Below are positions 25,561-33,972 of a stretch of 38,861 nucleotides of DNA, in pieces. Both the position numbers and the translations under genes were made by a program. The stretch is from IMG/VR virus record IMGVR_UViG_3300044716_000512, positions 1 through 38,861 of that record. The stretch is one strand, 5' to 3'. This DNA is from a virus. Numbering within the stretch: position 1 is the stretch's first letter; the number at the start of each line of letters is the position of its first letter. Under the pieces are notes generated by a model, which made no database searches, was not told where the DNA came from, and saw only the letters and a list, made by a program, of their open reading frames with translations.

Positions 25561-27974
25561 TACAACCTCTTAACGAGCAGTTTGTTCGTATGCAAAAATT
25601 AGCAGGTGTTAAATCTACTAATATAAAATATAATAAAGTCTTAGAAGGCATTAACATATATTCCCAAATAATGGGGTATAATATCCTAATTACAGAAGCA
25701 GATGGTGCCAAAACTAAATCTGTAGATAGTAAAGCTCAAGTTTGGTTTCAAGGTTTAGATGCTGTCTATAATGCTTTAGATTCTCAAGAGAAAGAAGAAT
25801 TTGAAAAAGCATTCAAAAAAGCTATTGAAGGAATACAAGACCAAAATCTATCTCCAGATGAAGTAAAACAAGCTTTAAACCAAAATTTATCAGAGGCAGA
25901 CGAAGAAAATCCTAATAAATCAGGCTATAAATTCATGGCTCCTTTAAATAAATTCTTAGATTCAACCTCTGGGAAGATAAGTAAAGTAATTTTAGCTTTA
26001 ACAATAGGTGCCGCTATTTTAGCTCCTAAAATTGGTAATACTATAAAAGCACTCACACCTGACCAAGTTACTACTATATCTCATAATGTTGATATAGATC
26101 AAATTGGTGGTGGAGATGATAAAACAGTATCTTGGGATGACGCTAAAGCTGTTGGAGCTAACGACGGTGAGGGTAACTCATTACAAGACTTAGAAGATGA
26201 AAAAAATTCTTCTACTGAATTTGTTAAGTTTGAATACGGTAAAGGAAGTGAAAGTGGAATAGCACCTGAAGGTGATAAAGTTATAGATGATATAGCAACC
26301 CAGTTGCAAACATTAGACAATGCTGGAGGTGGTGAAGTCACTATAGATATAGACGGAGAAGCCTCAAACACAGGAAACGGCTCAGACACCCCAGATGATG
26401 GTGAAGGTTCATTAGCAGATAATAGGGCTGAGACAGTTAAAGCTAAAATCCAACAAAAAGTTGACCAATTAGGTTTAAAAAATATAAAAGTCAATGTAAC
26501 CGCAGATGACACTCCAGATGATCATTATAAAACTTTAAAGAAAACATCTAAAAAAGACGGGAATAAAGGAGCAGGAGCATTAGTTACTGTAACTGGTGAT
26601 GTAGAATCTACAGAAACTACCACAACCCCAGATGAGTTCGATAAAGACTTTAACCCAGCATTTAAAAGATGGGGTTGGGATTTCTCAAGAAAGAAAACAA
26701 ATGAAAAACCAACAGACCAAGAAGAACCATCAGACGAAGAGTTACCAGACGAAGAAACACCAAAAACATCACCAAACACATCTGATAAAACTGGAGTAAA
26801 ACTTCCCCCATTAGATATGTCTGACGTATCTAGTGAAAAGGCTACTCCTATCAAACCTACTCAAGTTAAACAAGATGTCACTAGTTTATCTAAACTAAAC
26901 AGAAATGGACAAATAGCAATGGTTTTATCTCGTATGAGTCCTAAACTTAATATTTTTACACAATTAGGCAAAGATACCATTACTAGCCTTTCAGATAATG
27001 ACTTTAAAAAAGTACAGGATAGTAATGCCCCAGAAACTGCTAAAAAATTAGCTAAACTTATCCCAAACCTTAGAAAATCACCAGATTCATTTCTGAAAAA
27101 AATATCTGCTCTTACTGGTGTTGAGTTGGCTCCAAGAGCTAAAGCAGTTGCTACTAAACCTGGAGCCAACACACAAGCCCCAATTACACAAGTAACTGAA
27201 GCTCAAATTTATTTACAAGAGGCAGCTATTGATGATTTATTTAGTGAATTGGGAATAACACCTGAAGAAATTAAAGCTAACAGAGTAGCTATCATAGCAT
27301 TATTAGGAAGTATGTATGCTGCGGAAGGAAATACAGATGTTAGTATTGTAGATCCTTCAAAACTTTCTAAACAAGAACAAAAAGAACTTCAAGGTATGGG
27401 GTTTGCACCTCAAGATGGGGGCAACTATGTTTACCTACAACCAGGAGAAACAAAGTCGCAAGCTTATGATAGATCTCAAAAGAATACTAAAGACCAACCT
27501 GATGCAAATAAAATAGGCGCTGAAATAGGAAAAAGAAAAGATATACAGCGATACCTTAAATTAATTAATAAAAAAGATGAGCTTAAAGATCTAACTACAG
27601 GCATTATAGGTATAATTGATCCAAATTTAATTAAAGACAAAGGAAAATTACGAAGCATAATGTTTGGTATGAGAAATAGAATTACAGAGGAAGAAAAAGA
27701 TGCTTCAACAGCTATTCAAAATATTCTTAGAAATCCTACTTTAGTAACTCGTTTTAAAAATATTAACACTGTTGAAGAAGCCATACAAGTCATTCTACGC
27801 GAAATAATACCATACCTAAACCCAGATTTCTTAAAAAGAACATCAGAAATTAGAGGAGCTATCGTAGCCGCAGCTAATGAACTTACTAATGCTACTTCTA
27901 AAGATACTACTCAAACCCAACCAGTGAAAGAATCATTTACAAGAATGCAAAAATTAGCAGGTGTAATTAAGTAA
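25557..27974 (+). CDS. Membrane-anchored OmpA-like protein tagged at both ends
   Basis: 805 residues. The N terminus (MIQPLNEQFVRMQKLAGVKS) and the C terminus (ESFTRMQKLAGVIK) both carry the MQKLAGV motif; a likely (L/I)-x-E site, I-T-E at 45-47, follows the first. About 141-159 (ISKVILALTIGAAILAPKIG) is one hydrophobic membrane-like helix. About 221-350 resemble an OmpA-like peptidoglycan-binding fold (VTIDIDGEAS ... LADNRAETVKAKI), though interrupted by an Asp/Gly-rich loop. The middle (350-430) is Pro/Glu-rich and disordered, the C-terminal half helical. It could be an injected or cell-envelope-spanning protein. Confidence 0.72.
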   Translation: MIQPLNEQFVRMQKLAGVKSTNIKYNKVLEGINIYSQIMGYNILITEADGAKTKSVDSKAQVWFQGLDAVYNALDSQEKEEFEKAFKKAIEGIQDQNLSPDEVKQALNQNLSEADEENPNKSGYKFMAPLNKFLDSTSGKISKVILALTIGAAILAPKIGNTIKALTPDQVTTISHNVDIDQIGGGDDKTVSWDDAKAVGANDGEGNSLQDLEDEKNSSTEFVKFEYGKGSESGIAPEGDKVIDDIATQLQTLDNAGGGEVTIDIDGEASNTGNGSDTPDDGEGSLADNRAETVKAKIQQKVDQLGLKNIKVNVTADDTPDDHYKTLKKTSKKDGNKGAGALVTVTGDVESTETTTTPDEFDKDFNPAFKRWGWDFSRKKTNEKPTDQEEPSDEELPDEETPKTSPNTSDKTGVKLPPLDMSDVSSEKATPIKPTQVKQDVTSLSKLNRNGQIAMVLSRMSPKLNIFTQLGKDTITSLSDNDFKKVQDSNAPETAKKLAKLIPNLRKSPDSFLKKISALTGVELAPRAKAVATKPGANTQAPITQVTEAQIYLQEAAIDDLFSELGITPEEIKANRVAIIALLGSMYAAEGNTDVSIVDPSKLSKQEQKELQGMGFAPQDGGNYVYLQPGETKSQAYDRSQKNTKDQPDANKIGAEIGKRKDIQRYLKLINKKDELKDLTTGIIGIIDPNLIKDKGKLRSIMFGMRNRITEEEKDASTAIQNILRNPTLVTRFKNINTVEEAIQVILREIIPYLNPDFLKRTSEIRGAIVAAANELTNATSKDTTQTQPVKESFTRMQKLAGVIK

Positions 27975-27999
27975 CATATTTAAAATTTTAAAATAAAGT

Positions 28000-28030
28000 T
28001 TGGCCTTAGGGCCATTCTTTATTATTTTTA
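28000..28030 (+). promoter_or_regulatory. Bacteroidota-type promoter, module 1
   Basis: TTG at 28000-28002, a 20-base spacer holding the terminator stem, then TATTTTTA at 28023-28030, upstream of the ATG at 28037. This fits the Bacteroidota vegetative promoter (TTG, 19-21 bases, TAnnTTTG) except for the last base. Confidence 0.7.
28001..28020 (+). terminator. Terminator hairpin, module 1 (UUAG loop)
   Basis: TGGCC-TTAG-GGCCA (28001-28014) followed by TTCTTT, with an A-rich run upstream. Near-identical copies occur at 30374 and 35508. It ends the operon finishing at 27974. Confidence 0.82.
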
Positions 28031-28036
28031 CAGTAT

Positions 28037-29326
28037 ATGAATAAGAAAATAGTTATAGTAGGAGCTGGTGTAGCAGGTATAAATGCTGCTACAAAACTAA
28101 TCGATAATGGTTACCCAGGTGAATTAATTACAATCATAGACAAAGGAAATGACCCACATAATCGTCTACCTGAAGAGGTAATGACAGGTATGCTAGGAGC
28201 AGGTGGGTGGTCAGATGGTAAATTAACATATCATACTGCAATTGGAGGTGTATTATCAAAATATTGCGGTGAGGAAAAAGCAATGGAGTTAATGGATCAA
28301 GTTATTAATAACTTTAGACGTTTCCACCCTAAACCAGAAGAAATATTTTGCTCTGACCCACAAGCAGAACCTGATTTTATTAAACCATATTTTGGATTAC
28401 GTTTATTCCCAGTATGGCATATTGGTTCAAATTATCTACATGAAATTGCTAAAACATGGTATCAATATTTAGTTGATAATGGTGTTAATTTTATGTGGGG
28501 AACCGAAATTACTAATTTAAATCTAGCTAATAGTTGGGTTAATTATGTTGATGGGTACGGAGAAAATGAGGCAATAACATATGATACTCTTATATTTGCT
28601 GTAGGCAAATCAGGTATTGATTTTGCTCAAAAAGTATCTAACCAATATGATTTACCAACAGAACCAAAATCAGTACAAATTGGAGTACGTTTTGAAGCAC
28701 CACAAAAATACTTCCAAAAACTAATTGATGTAAGTTATGATTTTAAACTATATCAAAAGTTTGACAATGTATCATTACGTTCATTCTGCACTAACAATAA
28801 TGCAGCATATGTAGCAGTAGAAAAAACATATGGTGATATTAGTTATAACGGTCATGCTAAGAAAGGTGAAGAATTTAGAAATGATATGACTAATTTTGGT
28901 ATCTTAATGGAAATTAAAGGTATTGAAAATCCATTTGAATGGTCACGTGAAATAGTAAGTAAATTGCAATTTAGAAATATTGGATTATATTATAGTCCAT
29001 CTCGTACACCATCAAGAACATCTGAAGGTGAAAATGTTAATGCAGTTCAAATTTTTAATCTAAATCAATTTAAAGAAGTAATGGGTGAATATGCTGATTA
29101 TATTACTAATTTTATTGATCAAATGAATAAAGTATTTGAATTTGGTGACGATTGGGGAATGTATATACCTGAAGTAAAATATTTAAGTCCTGAACCACTA
29201 GTTGATTATGCTAATTTAGCTTTAACTAACTATCCTAATGTGCATTTTGTAGGAGACGCGTTAAGTGCTAGAGGTATAACAGTTAGTGGTGCACATGGAA
29301 TTTACGTAGCAGAAAATTTATTATGA
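28037..29326 (+). CDS. FAD/NAD(P)-dependent oxidoreductase (COG2509-like)
   Basis: 429 residues. It opens with a Rossmann dinucleotide-binding motif (VIVGAGVAGINAATKL; G9, G11, G14), followed by LGAGGWSDGKLTYHT at 53-67, the signature 'GaGg.sDGKLt' of COG2509-type FAD-dependent dehydrogenases. A second FAD-contact motif, HFVGDALSARGITVSGAHG, closes the C terminus. Substrate unknown. This is an unusual auxiliary gene for a phage and heads an operon behind a host-type promoter. The next gene, a glycosyltransferase, overlaps by ATGA, so the two may act in one modification pathway; that link is inferred. Confidence 0.82.
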   Translation: MNKKIVIVGAGVAGINAATKLIDNGYPGELITIIDKGNDPHNRLPEEVMTGMLGAGGWSDGKLTYHTAIGGVLSKYCGEEKAMELMDQVINNFRRFHPKPEEIFCSDPQAEPDFIKPYFGLRLFPVWHIGSNYLHEIAKTWYQYLVDNGVNFMWGTEITNLNLANSWVNYVDGYGENEAITYDTLIFAVGKSGIDFAQKVSNQYDLPTEPKSVQIGVRFEAPQKYFQKLIDVSYDFKLYQKFDNVSLRSFCTNNNAAYVAVEKTYGDISYNGHAKKGEEFRNDMTNFGILMEIKGIENPFEWSREIVSKLQFRNIGLYYSPSRTPSRTSEGENVNAVQIFNLNQFKEVMGEYADYITNFIDQMNKVFEFGDDWGMYIPEVKYLSPEPLVDYANLALTNYPNVHFVGDALSARGITVSGAHGIYVAENLL

Positions 29327-30369
29327 ATATAAAAATTGATTTTTCGACCAACTTTCCACTAGAGATAGGAACTCCAATCATTACAGCTTCCCCTGAAGTT
29401 GAAAGTGAAGTAAATTCATCTATAATAGTAGAATTCATAGATGATGAAACTAATAAACTAATAGATTTTAGATTAGTTAAACTTGATAATAAACCAGTCC
29501 CTGGGTTTAGACAATATTACACTAAATGGAAATTAATTTTTAAAGATTTAGAAAGTAATATACTAGGAACTTATACTTTAGATCTAGAAAATAAAGTAGT
29601 ATTCATTAAAATGGATGCTAGAGCATTAGGTGATAATTTAGCGTGGATTGATTATGTAGATCAATTTAGAGTTAAACATAAATGCCATGTAATATGCTCT
29701 ACATTCTTTAATGAATTATTTGAACAAACATACCCAGACATAATGTTCGTGGCTCCCAACACTAAAATTACTAATGTCGCTGCTCAATATTATATAGGTA
29801 CTAATAATAGTCCTAATAAAGTATACCAACCTAGTTTATATCTAAATAATCCATTACAAAAAATAGCTTCTGATATTTTAGGATTAGAATATAAAGAATC
29901 TAAACCAAAAATTAATTATCCTAATGTTCCACGTAAGAAAAAAGTATGCTTAAGTGAGTATGCTAGTTTAAAAACTAAAGAATGGAATATTATAGGAGGA
30001 TGGCAAGCCATTGTTGATTTATTTAATGAATACGGATACGAAGTTGTAGTAATTAGTAAAGAATACTCATATTTAAAAAATATTACTAACAAATCAGGTG
30101 ATTATCCACTAGAAGATCGCATCAAAGATTTAGCTGAATCTGAGTTTTTTGTTGGTAATTCCTCAGGTTTATCATGGTTAGCATGGGGATGTGGTGCTCA
30201 TGCGTTTTTAATTAGTGATTTTACTCCTCCATATCATGAACCAACAGAAAATATTACTAGGATATATAATAAAAATCACCCTAGAGAAAGTATCAAATAT
30301 GAAGAAGTATTACATCCTGTCTCAAAAGAAGATGTATTAAAAGCTATAAAAGAAAAAATTCAAAAATAA
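29323..30369 (+). CDS. BAHT-family-like protein O-glycosyltransferase
   Basis: 348 residues. It resembles the bacterial autotransporter heptosyltransferase (TibC/Aah-type, 'strand-loop-strand O-heptosyltransferase') family. Visible features are ALGDNLAWIDYVDQF at about 101-115, CHVICSTFFNELFEQTYPD, a GGWQAIVDLFNEYGYEVV segment, and FFVGNSSGLSWLAWGCGAH near the C terminus, the sugar-nucleotide-binding region. Family members transfer heptose to Ser of autotransporter repeats. The four-cysteine metal finger at the C terminus of TibC is not seen after SWLAWGCGAH. The target could be a Ser-rich virion fibre or a host surface protein; not shown. Confidence 0.8.
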   Translation: MNIKIDFSTNFPLEIGTPIITASPEVESEVNSSIIVEFIDDETNKLIDFRLVKLDNKPVPGFRQYYTKWKLIFKDLESNILGTYTLDLENKVVFIKMDARALGDNLAWIDYVDQFRVKHKCHVICSTFFNELFEQTYPDIMFVAPNTKITNVAAQYYIGTNNSPNKVYQPSLYLNNPLQKIASDILGLEYKESKPKINYPNVPRKKKVCLSEYASLKTKEWNIIGGWQAIVDLFNEYGYEVVVISKEYSYLKNITNKSGDYPLEDRIKDLAESEFFVGNSSGLSWLAWGCGAHAFLISDFTPPYHEPTENITRIYNKNHPRESIKYEEVLHPVSKEDVLKAIKEKIQK

Positions 30370-30372
30370 AAT

Positions 30373-30403
30373 TTGGCCTTCGGGCCATTTTTTGTTATTT
30401 TTA
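30373..30403 (+). promoter_or_regulatory. Bacteroidota-type promoter, module 2
   Basis: TTG at 30373-30375, a 20-base spacer containing the terminator stem-loop, then TATTTTTA at 30396-30403. The ATG of the VWA gene follows at 30418, after a short A-run and AGG. The same architecture recurs at 28000 and 35507. Confidence 0.72.
30374..30393 (+). terminator. Terminator hairpin, module 2 (UUCG loop)
   Basis: TGGCC-TTCG-GGCCA (30374-30387) followed by TTTTTT, with AAAAT upstream. A stable UUCG tetraloop stem with a U-tract. Confidence 0.88.
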
Positions 30404-30417
30404 CAAAAAAAAAGGTT

Positions 30418-31611
30418 ATGGCAAATTTACAAGAAGACCTATCACGAATAGGTAAACAATTAATGTTTAATGAACCGTTCTATGGTTTATTTTTATCAAC
30501 ACTTAATAAAGTTACAAGAAAAGACATACCAACAGCTGGTGTGTGTAAACAAAACATTAACTATCAATTAGCAGTTAATGAAGAATTTTGGAATTCATTA
30601 GATAATGATAAAAAGAAAATTGGACTACTAAAACATGAATTACTTCATATATGTTTTAATCATTTAGAAGACAGAGAATGGTTCCCAAATCAAGAATTAC
30701 ATAACATAGCAGCAGATTTAGAAATTAACCAATACCTAACACCAGAATATTACCCAACAGAAGGTATTATATTATTATCCTCATTTCCTGAACTAACTTT
30801 ACCTGAAAAAGCAGGTACTAAAGTATATTACAATCTACTGCAAAAAGCATTAAATGAAGGGACAAGTCCATCATTACAAGATTTAATGGATGGTTTAACA
30901 GGACCTGGGGAATTTGATGGTTTACACCCAACATGGAAAGAATTTGATGGAATGAGCGAAGCTGATGCCAAATTAGCTAAAGCACAAATTGAACATCAAA
31001 TTAAAGACATTGTTAACTCACAAAAAAATAGAGGATTCATACCAGCAGAATTACAAAGCTGGATTGATGGTATGTTCGAAGACTCAGAACCATCATATGA
31101 TTGGAAAACATATTTTAGACGATTTTGTGGTACATCATCAAAAACATACACTAAAAAAACAAGACGTAAACTAAACAAACGCTTCCAAGAAAACCCAGCA
31201 TTAAAAATTAAAACTAAAAAGAAAATATTAGTAGGAGTCGACACATCAGGTTCAGTTGGCAATGATGATTTGATTGAGTTTTTTAGTGAGATTAATCATA
31301 TGCATAAAACTGGCGTATCAATTACTATAGCTGAAGGTGACGCCAGTATCACTAATATATATGAATATAAAGGTGACATACCTAACCAAATAACAGGTAG
31401 AGGTGGTACTGATATGAATCCATTTATTGCATATTTTAACGAGCATAAAGAGTTTAACAGTCTTATCATATTAACTGATGGTCATATAGGTGAAAATACA
31501 GTTAAGACGTTTAAACCAATGATGATGGTTATATGCTCAAGTGGCGACGACGTAAAATCAGTAAAAGAAAATGGATGGGGCCACACAATTAAAATAGGTT
31601 TGGCTTCTTAA
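30418..31611 (+). CDS. VWA-like metallopeptidase-type protein (DUF2201-like)
   Basis: 397 residues from the ATG at 30418; an upstream in-frame TTG at 30373 is part of the promoter. The N-terminal domain has HELLH (73-77) in LLKHELLHICFNHLEDR, a zinc-dependent peptidase-like motif, with NIAADLEINQ following. The C-terminal von Willebrand A-like domain has the MIDAS motif D275-T-S-G-S279, a Thr in GRGGTD (about 331) and an Asp in LTDGH (354). This two-domain layout is that of the DUF2201 putative metallopeptidases that pair with MoxR ATPases. Such an ATPase is the next gene. Confidence 0.85.
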   Translation: MANLQEDLSRIGKQLMFNEPFYGLFLSTLNKVTRKDIPTAGVCKQNINYQLAVNEEFWNSLDNDKKKIGLLKHELLHICFNHLEDREWFPNQELHNIAADLEINQYLTPEYYPTEGIILLSSFPELTLPEKAGTKVYYNLLQKALNEGTSPSLQDLMDGLTGPGEFDGLHPTWKEFDGMSEADAKLAKAQIEHQIKDIVNSQKNRGFIPAELQSWIDGMFEDSEPSYDWKTYFRRFCGTSSKTYTKKTRRKLNKRFQENPALKIKTKKKILVGVDTSGSVGNDDLIEFFSEINHMHKTGVSITIAEGDASITNIYEYKGDIPNQITGRGGTDMNPFIAYFNEHKEFNSLIILTDGHIGENTVKTFKPMMMVICSSGDDVKSVKENGWGHTIKIGLAS

Positions 31612-31630
31612 AAAAACGATGTTATCTTTA
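31600..31630 (+). promoter_or_regulatory. Bacteroidota-type promoter without hairpin
   Basis: TTG at 31600-31602, a 20-base spacer, then TATCTTTA at 31623-31630, upstream of the ATG at 31645. The -33 part overlaps the end of the VWA gene, so the ATPase can be transcribed separately. No hairpin lies within it. Confidence 0.65.
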
Positions 31631-31644
31631 TAAAAAAAAAGGTT

Positions 31645-32841
31645 ATGGCAAAAGAAAAAACAAAAAAACACACAGAAGTGTCTCTGAATATTAAAGAGGC
31701 AAAACAATTCCTAAAACACATTATCAACAATAACCGCTACCTACAGGAAAATGGTAAACTACCAGTAGCTGTTGAAGTAGTTGGTGACTCAGGTATTGGT
31801 AAAACATCAACAATTTTACAACTAGCAAAAGAAACAGATTTAAACTTTGTTAAGTTAAATTTAGCTCAAATTGAAGAGTTAGGTGATTTAGTAGGTTTTC
31901 CAATTCGCCAATTTGAAGTATGTAAAACAGATAATGATTGTTTATGGATTGATGAACACGCAGTAGAAGAGTACACTAAACAAGGATATAAATTCACAGG
32001 CCTAAACCGTATGAGTTATTGTCCGCCTGAATGGATTAGTGGTAAAACAAATGGAGGTATTTTATTATTAGATGACTGGAATCGCGCTGATGTAAGATTC
32101 ATTCAAGCTGTTATGGAATTAATTGATAGACAGCAGTATATTAGTTGGACATTACCTAAAGATTGGCATATCATTTTAACAAGTAACCCAGACAATGGTG
32201 ATTATTTAGTTAATAGTATTGATAGTGCACAAAAAACACGATTTATATCAGTTAATTTAAAATTTGACATCAACTGTTGGAGTGAATGGGCTGAGAATGC
32301 TACAGTAGATAGTAGATGTATTAATTTCTTATTAAAACACCCAGAACTAGTATCAACAAATACTAATTCAAGAAGTATTACAACATTTTTTAATTCAATT
32401 TCATCGTTAAATTCATTTGATAATGAATTAGGATTGATTCAAATGATTGGTGAGGGTAGTGTTGGATCTGAATTTACAACTATGTTCACAATGTTTATTA
32501 ACAATAAACTAGACAAAATTATCTCACCAGAAACAATCATGACTCATGAAAGTAATGAATATATTTTAAATACTTTAAAAGGTATTATTGGTAAAGATGA
32601 TAAATATAGAGCAGATTTAGCCTCAATTATATCAACACGTTTGATTAACTTTAGCTTATTTTATTCTAAAAATAATAAAATCGAAAAGTCATATATTGAT
32701 CGTTTAGCGTTTTTAATAAACGAGGAACTATTAGCCACTGATTTAAAATATAAAGTAGTTAAATCAATCTATAATGGTGATACGTCATCATTTAAATCAT
32801 TAATGTTAAATAAAACTTTAGTTACATTTTTAATGAAATAA
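31645..32841 (+). CDS. MoxR-like AAA+ ATPase
   Basis: 398 residues. Walker A is GDSGIGKTS (47-55); Walker B is GGILLLDDWNRAD (about 137-149, LLLDD); a sensor-1-like TSNPDNGDY follows (about 179-187), and QKTRF (196-200) could place the arginine. The organisation suggests a MoxR-type hexameric chaperone. Pairing with the VWA/DUF2201 protein just upstream is a common module for protein remodelling or metal insertion. The substrate is unknown. Its own host-type promoter lies within the end of the VWA gene. Confidence 0.85.
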   Translation: MAKEKTKKHTEVSLNIKEAKQFLKHIINNNRYLQENGKLPVAVEVVGDSGIGKTSTILQLAKETDLNFVKLNLAQIEELGDLVGFPIRQFEVCKTDNDCLWIDEHAVEEYTKQGYKFTGLNRMSYCPPEWISGKTNGGILLLDDWNRADVRFIQAVMELIDRQQYISWTLPKDWHIILTSNPDNGDYLVNSIDSAQKTRFISVNLKFDINCWSEWAENATVDSRCINFLLKHPELVSTNTNSRSITTFFNSISSLNSFDNELGLIQMIGEGSVGSEFTTMFTMFINNKLDKIISPETIMTHESNEYILNTLKGIIGKDDKYRADLASIISTRLINFSLFYSKNNKIEKSYIDRLAFLINEELLATDLKYKVVKSIYNGDTSSFKSLMLNKTLVTFLMK

Positions 32842-32845
32842 TATT

Positions 32846-33949
32846 ATGAATAAAGTATATAAAGATTTACAAATATCTAATGCTACTACCCATAGTGGAA
32901 AACGAACTCTTTTATCTTGGAAACAATATACTCATATTATACCTGAGAATACTAAAAAAGAAATATATAGTATAGTTCAAAATGCTAAAGATAATAAACT
33001 AACTGACAACTCAATAGTATATCGTTCACCATTATCTACATTACCCCCATATAAATTAAAAAGTTATATAACTGATAATAAATTAGATATTAAAACAGCT
33101 AGAAAATGGGAGAAAATAGACACTGTCATCATTGACGAAATATTCATCAATCAGTTTTTTGAAAAAACAAGATGGGATTGGAGATTAAACCAATATGTAA
33201 AAGATGGAATGGAAGAACTTGTAGTCATCCCAACAGAAGCGTTATTAGATAACAGTAAATTTAAACAGCATATCGCATTCAACCAAAGGCCACTTGATGA
33301 TTTAGAATATACTATTGAATCCCCTAAATGTACTCATTTTATAATAAAAGAAAATGAGTTTCAAGAAATGATAAATGCTAACCCAGCATTTGCTGAGTTA
33401 AAAATATTAGGAGAGGTTATAAGAGGACAAGCATTAGAAAAAGAACATGGATCTAAACCATTAACTGACGCTTGTGATTTTTTATTAGATTTTGCTAATA
33501 ATATATCCTCTTATAAAACTAAAGTAGTATTAGACTCATCGGTAAATAATGAAATTAATAAAGGATTAATTATTGATTCTGAAGTATTTCAAAACTTATA
33601 CAATATGCTTAATAGTACTGATACTAGTAACTATGAGATGGCTAAGGAAATTATTGCTAATTGTGAGTTTGACGCCTCTAAACCATATATTGTGGCTTTA
33701 TACAACATATTTCCTGAACTACGAAAATCAACTATGAATAAGAATTATAAAATAGTTCAAAAAATACTAGATAAATCCTCATTAAATATTCGTATGTCTA
33801 CACGATATGGTACACCTACATTTGATCATTTATTATCATTCTTTGGGGAAAAATGCCCTGAGCTATTACCTAATTTAATGCCTTGTTTAGTATATCATAT
33901 TAATATAATATCAAAATCAAATCTTATTAAAGAAATAATTCTTCATTAA
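32846..33949 (+). CDS. Unknown protein in the MoxR-VWA operon
   Basis: 367 residues. I see no recognised domain, no membrane segment and no catalytic motif. The sequence alternates helix and loop (for example TKKEIYSIVQNAKDNKLTDN; NKGLIIDSEVFQNLYNMLN; NYKIVQKILDKSSLNIRMST). It starts 4 bases after the ATPase, so it is in the same transcript and may be a third component or substrate adaptor of that pair. Charged and soluble-looking. No tag of the MQKLAGV or LxE type is present. Function unknown. Confidence 0.72.
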   Translation: MNKVYKDLQISNATTHSGKRTLLSWKQYTHIIPENTKKEIYSIVQNAKDNKLTDNSIVYRSPLSTLPPYKLKSYITDNKLDIKTARKWEKIDTVIIDEIFINQFFEKTRWDWRLNQYVKDGMEELVVIPTEALLDNSKFKQHIAFNQRPLDDLEYTIESPKCTHFIIKENEFQEMINANPAFAELKILGEVIRGQALEKEHGSKPLTDACDFLLDFANNISSYKTKVVLDSSVNNEINKGLIIDSEVFQNLYNMLNSTDTSNYEMAKEIIANCEFDASKPYIVALYNIFPELRKSTMNKNYKIVQKILDKSSLNIRMSTRYGTPTFDHLLSFFGEKCPELLPNLMPCLVYHINIISKSNLIKEIILH

Positions 33950-33956
33950 TATTTAT
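33949..33956 (+). promoter_or_regulatory. Putative late promoter element ATATTTAT
   Basis: Begins on the final base of the upstream TAA stop (TAATATTTAT), ending 16 bases before the ATG at 33973. Confidence 0.5.
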
Positions 33957-33972
33957 ATGTAAATAATACTCA

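Noticed and set aside
5805-27658. Many reverse-strand open frames (for example 7414-7644, 13002-13328, 26099-26512, 26525-26854)
   Set aside because: All lie opposite well-supported forward genes, have no start context or homology, and their composition reflects the complementary codon pattern of the Ser/Thr/Glu-rich genes.
30373-30417. In-frame TTG at 30373 extending the VWA protein (and likewise TTG at 35507 for the kinase-like protein)
   Set aside because: Both extensions encode nearly the same MAFGPFF... peptide because they read through duplicated promoter/terminator DNA; the TTG is the -33 box. ATG at 30418 and 35552 are better starts.
30989-31174. Same-strand open frame within the VWA gene
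   Set aside because: It is an alternative-frame shadow inside an intact gene with a full set of VWA motifs.
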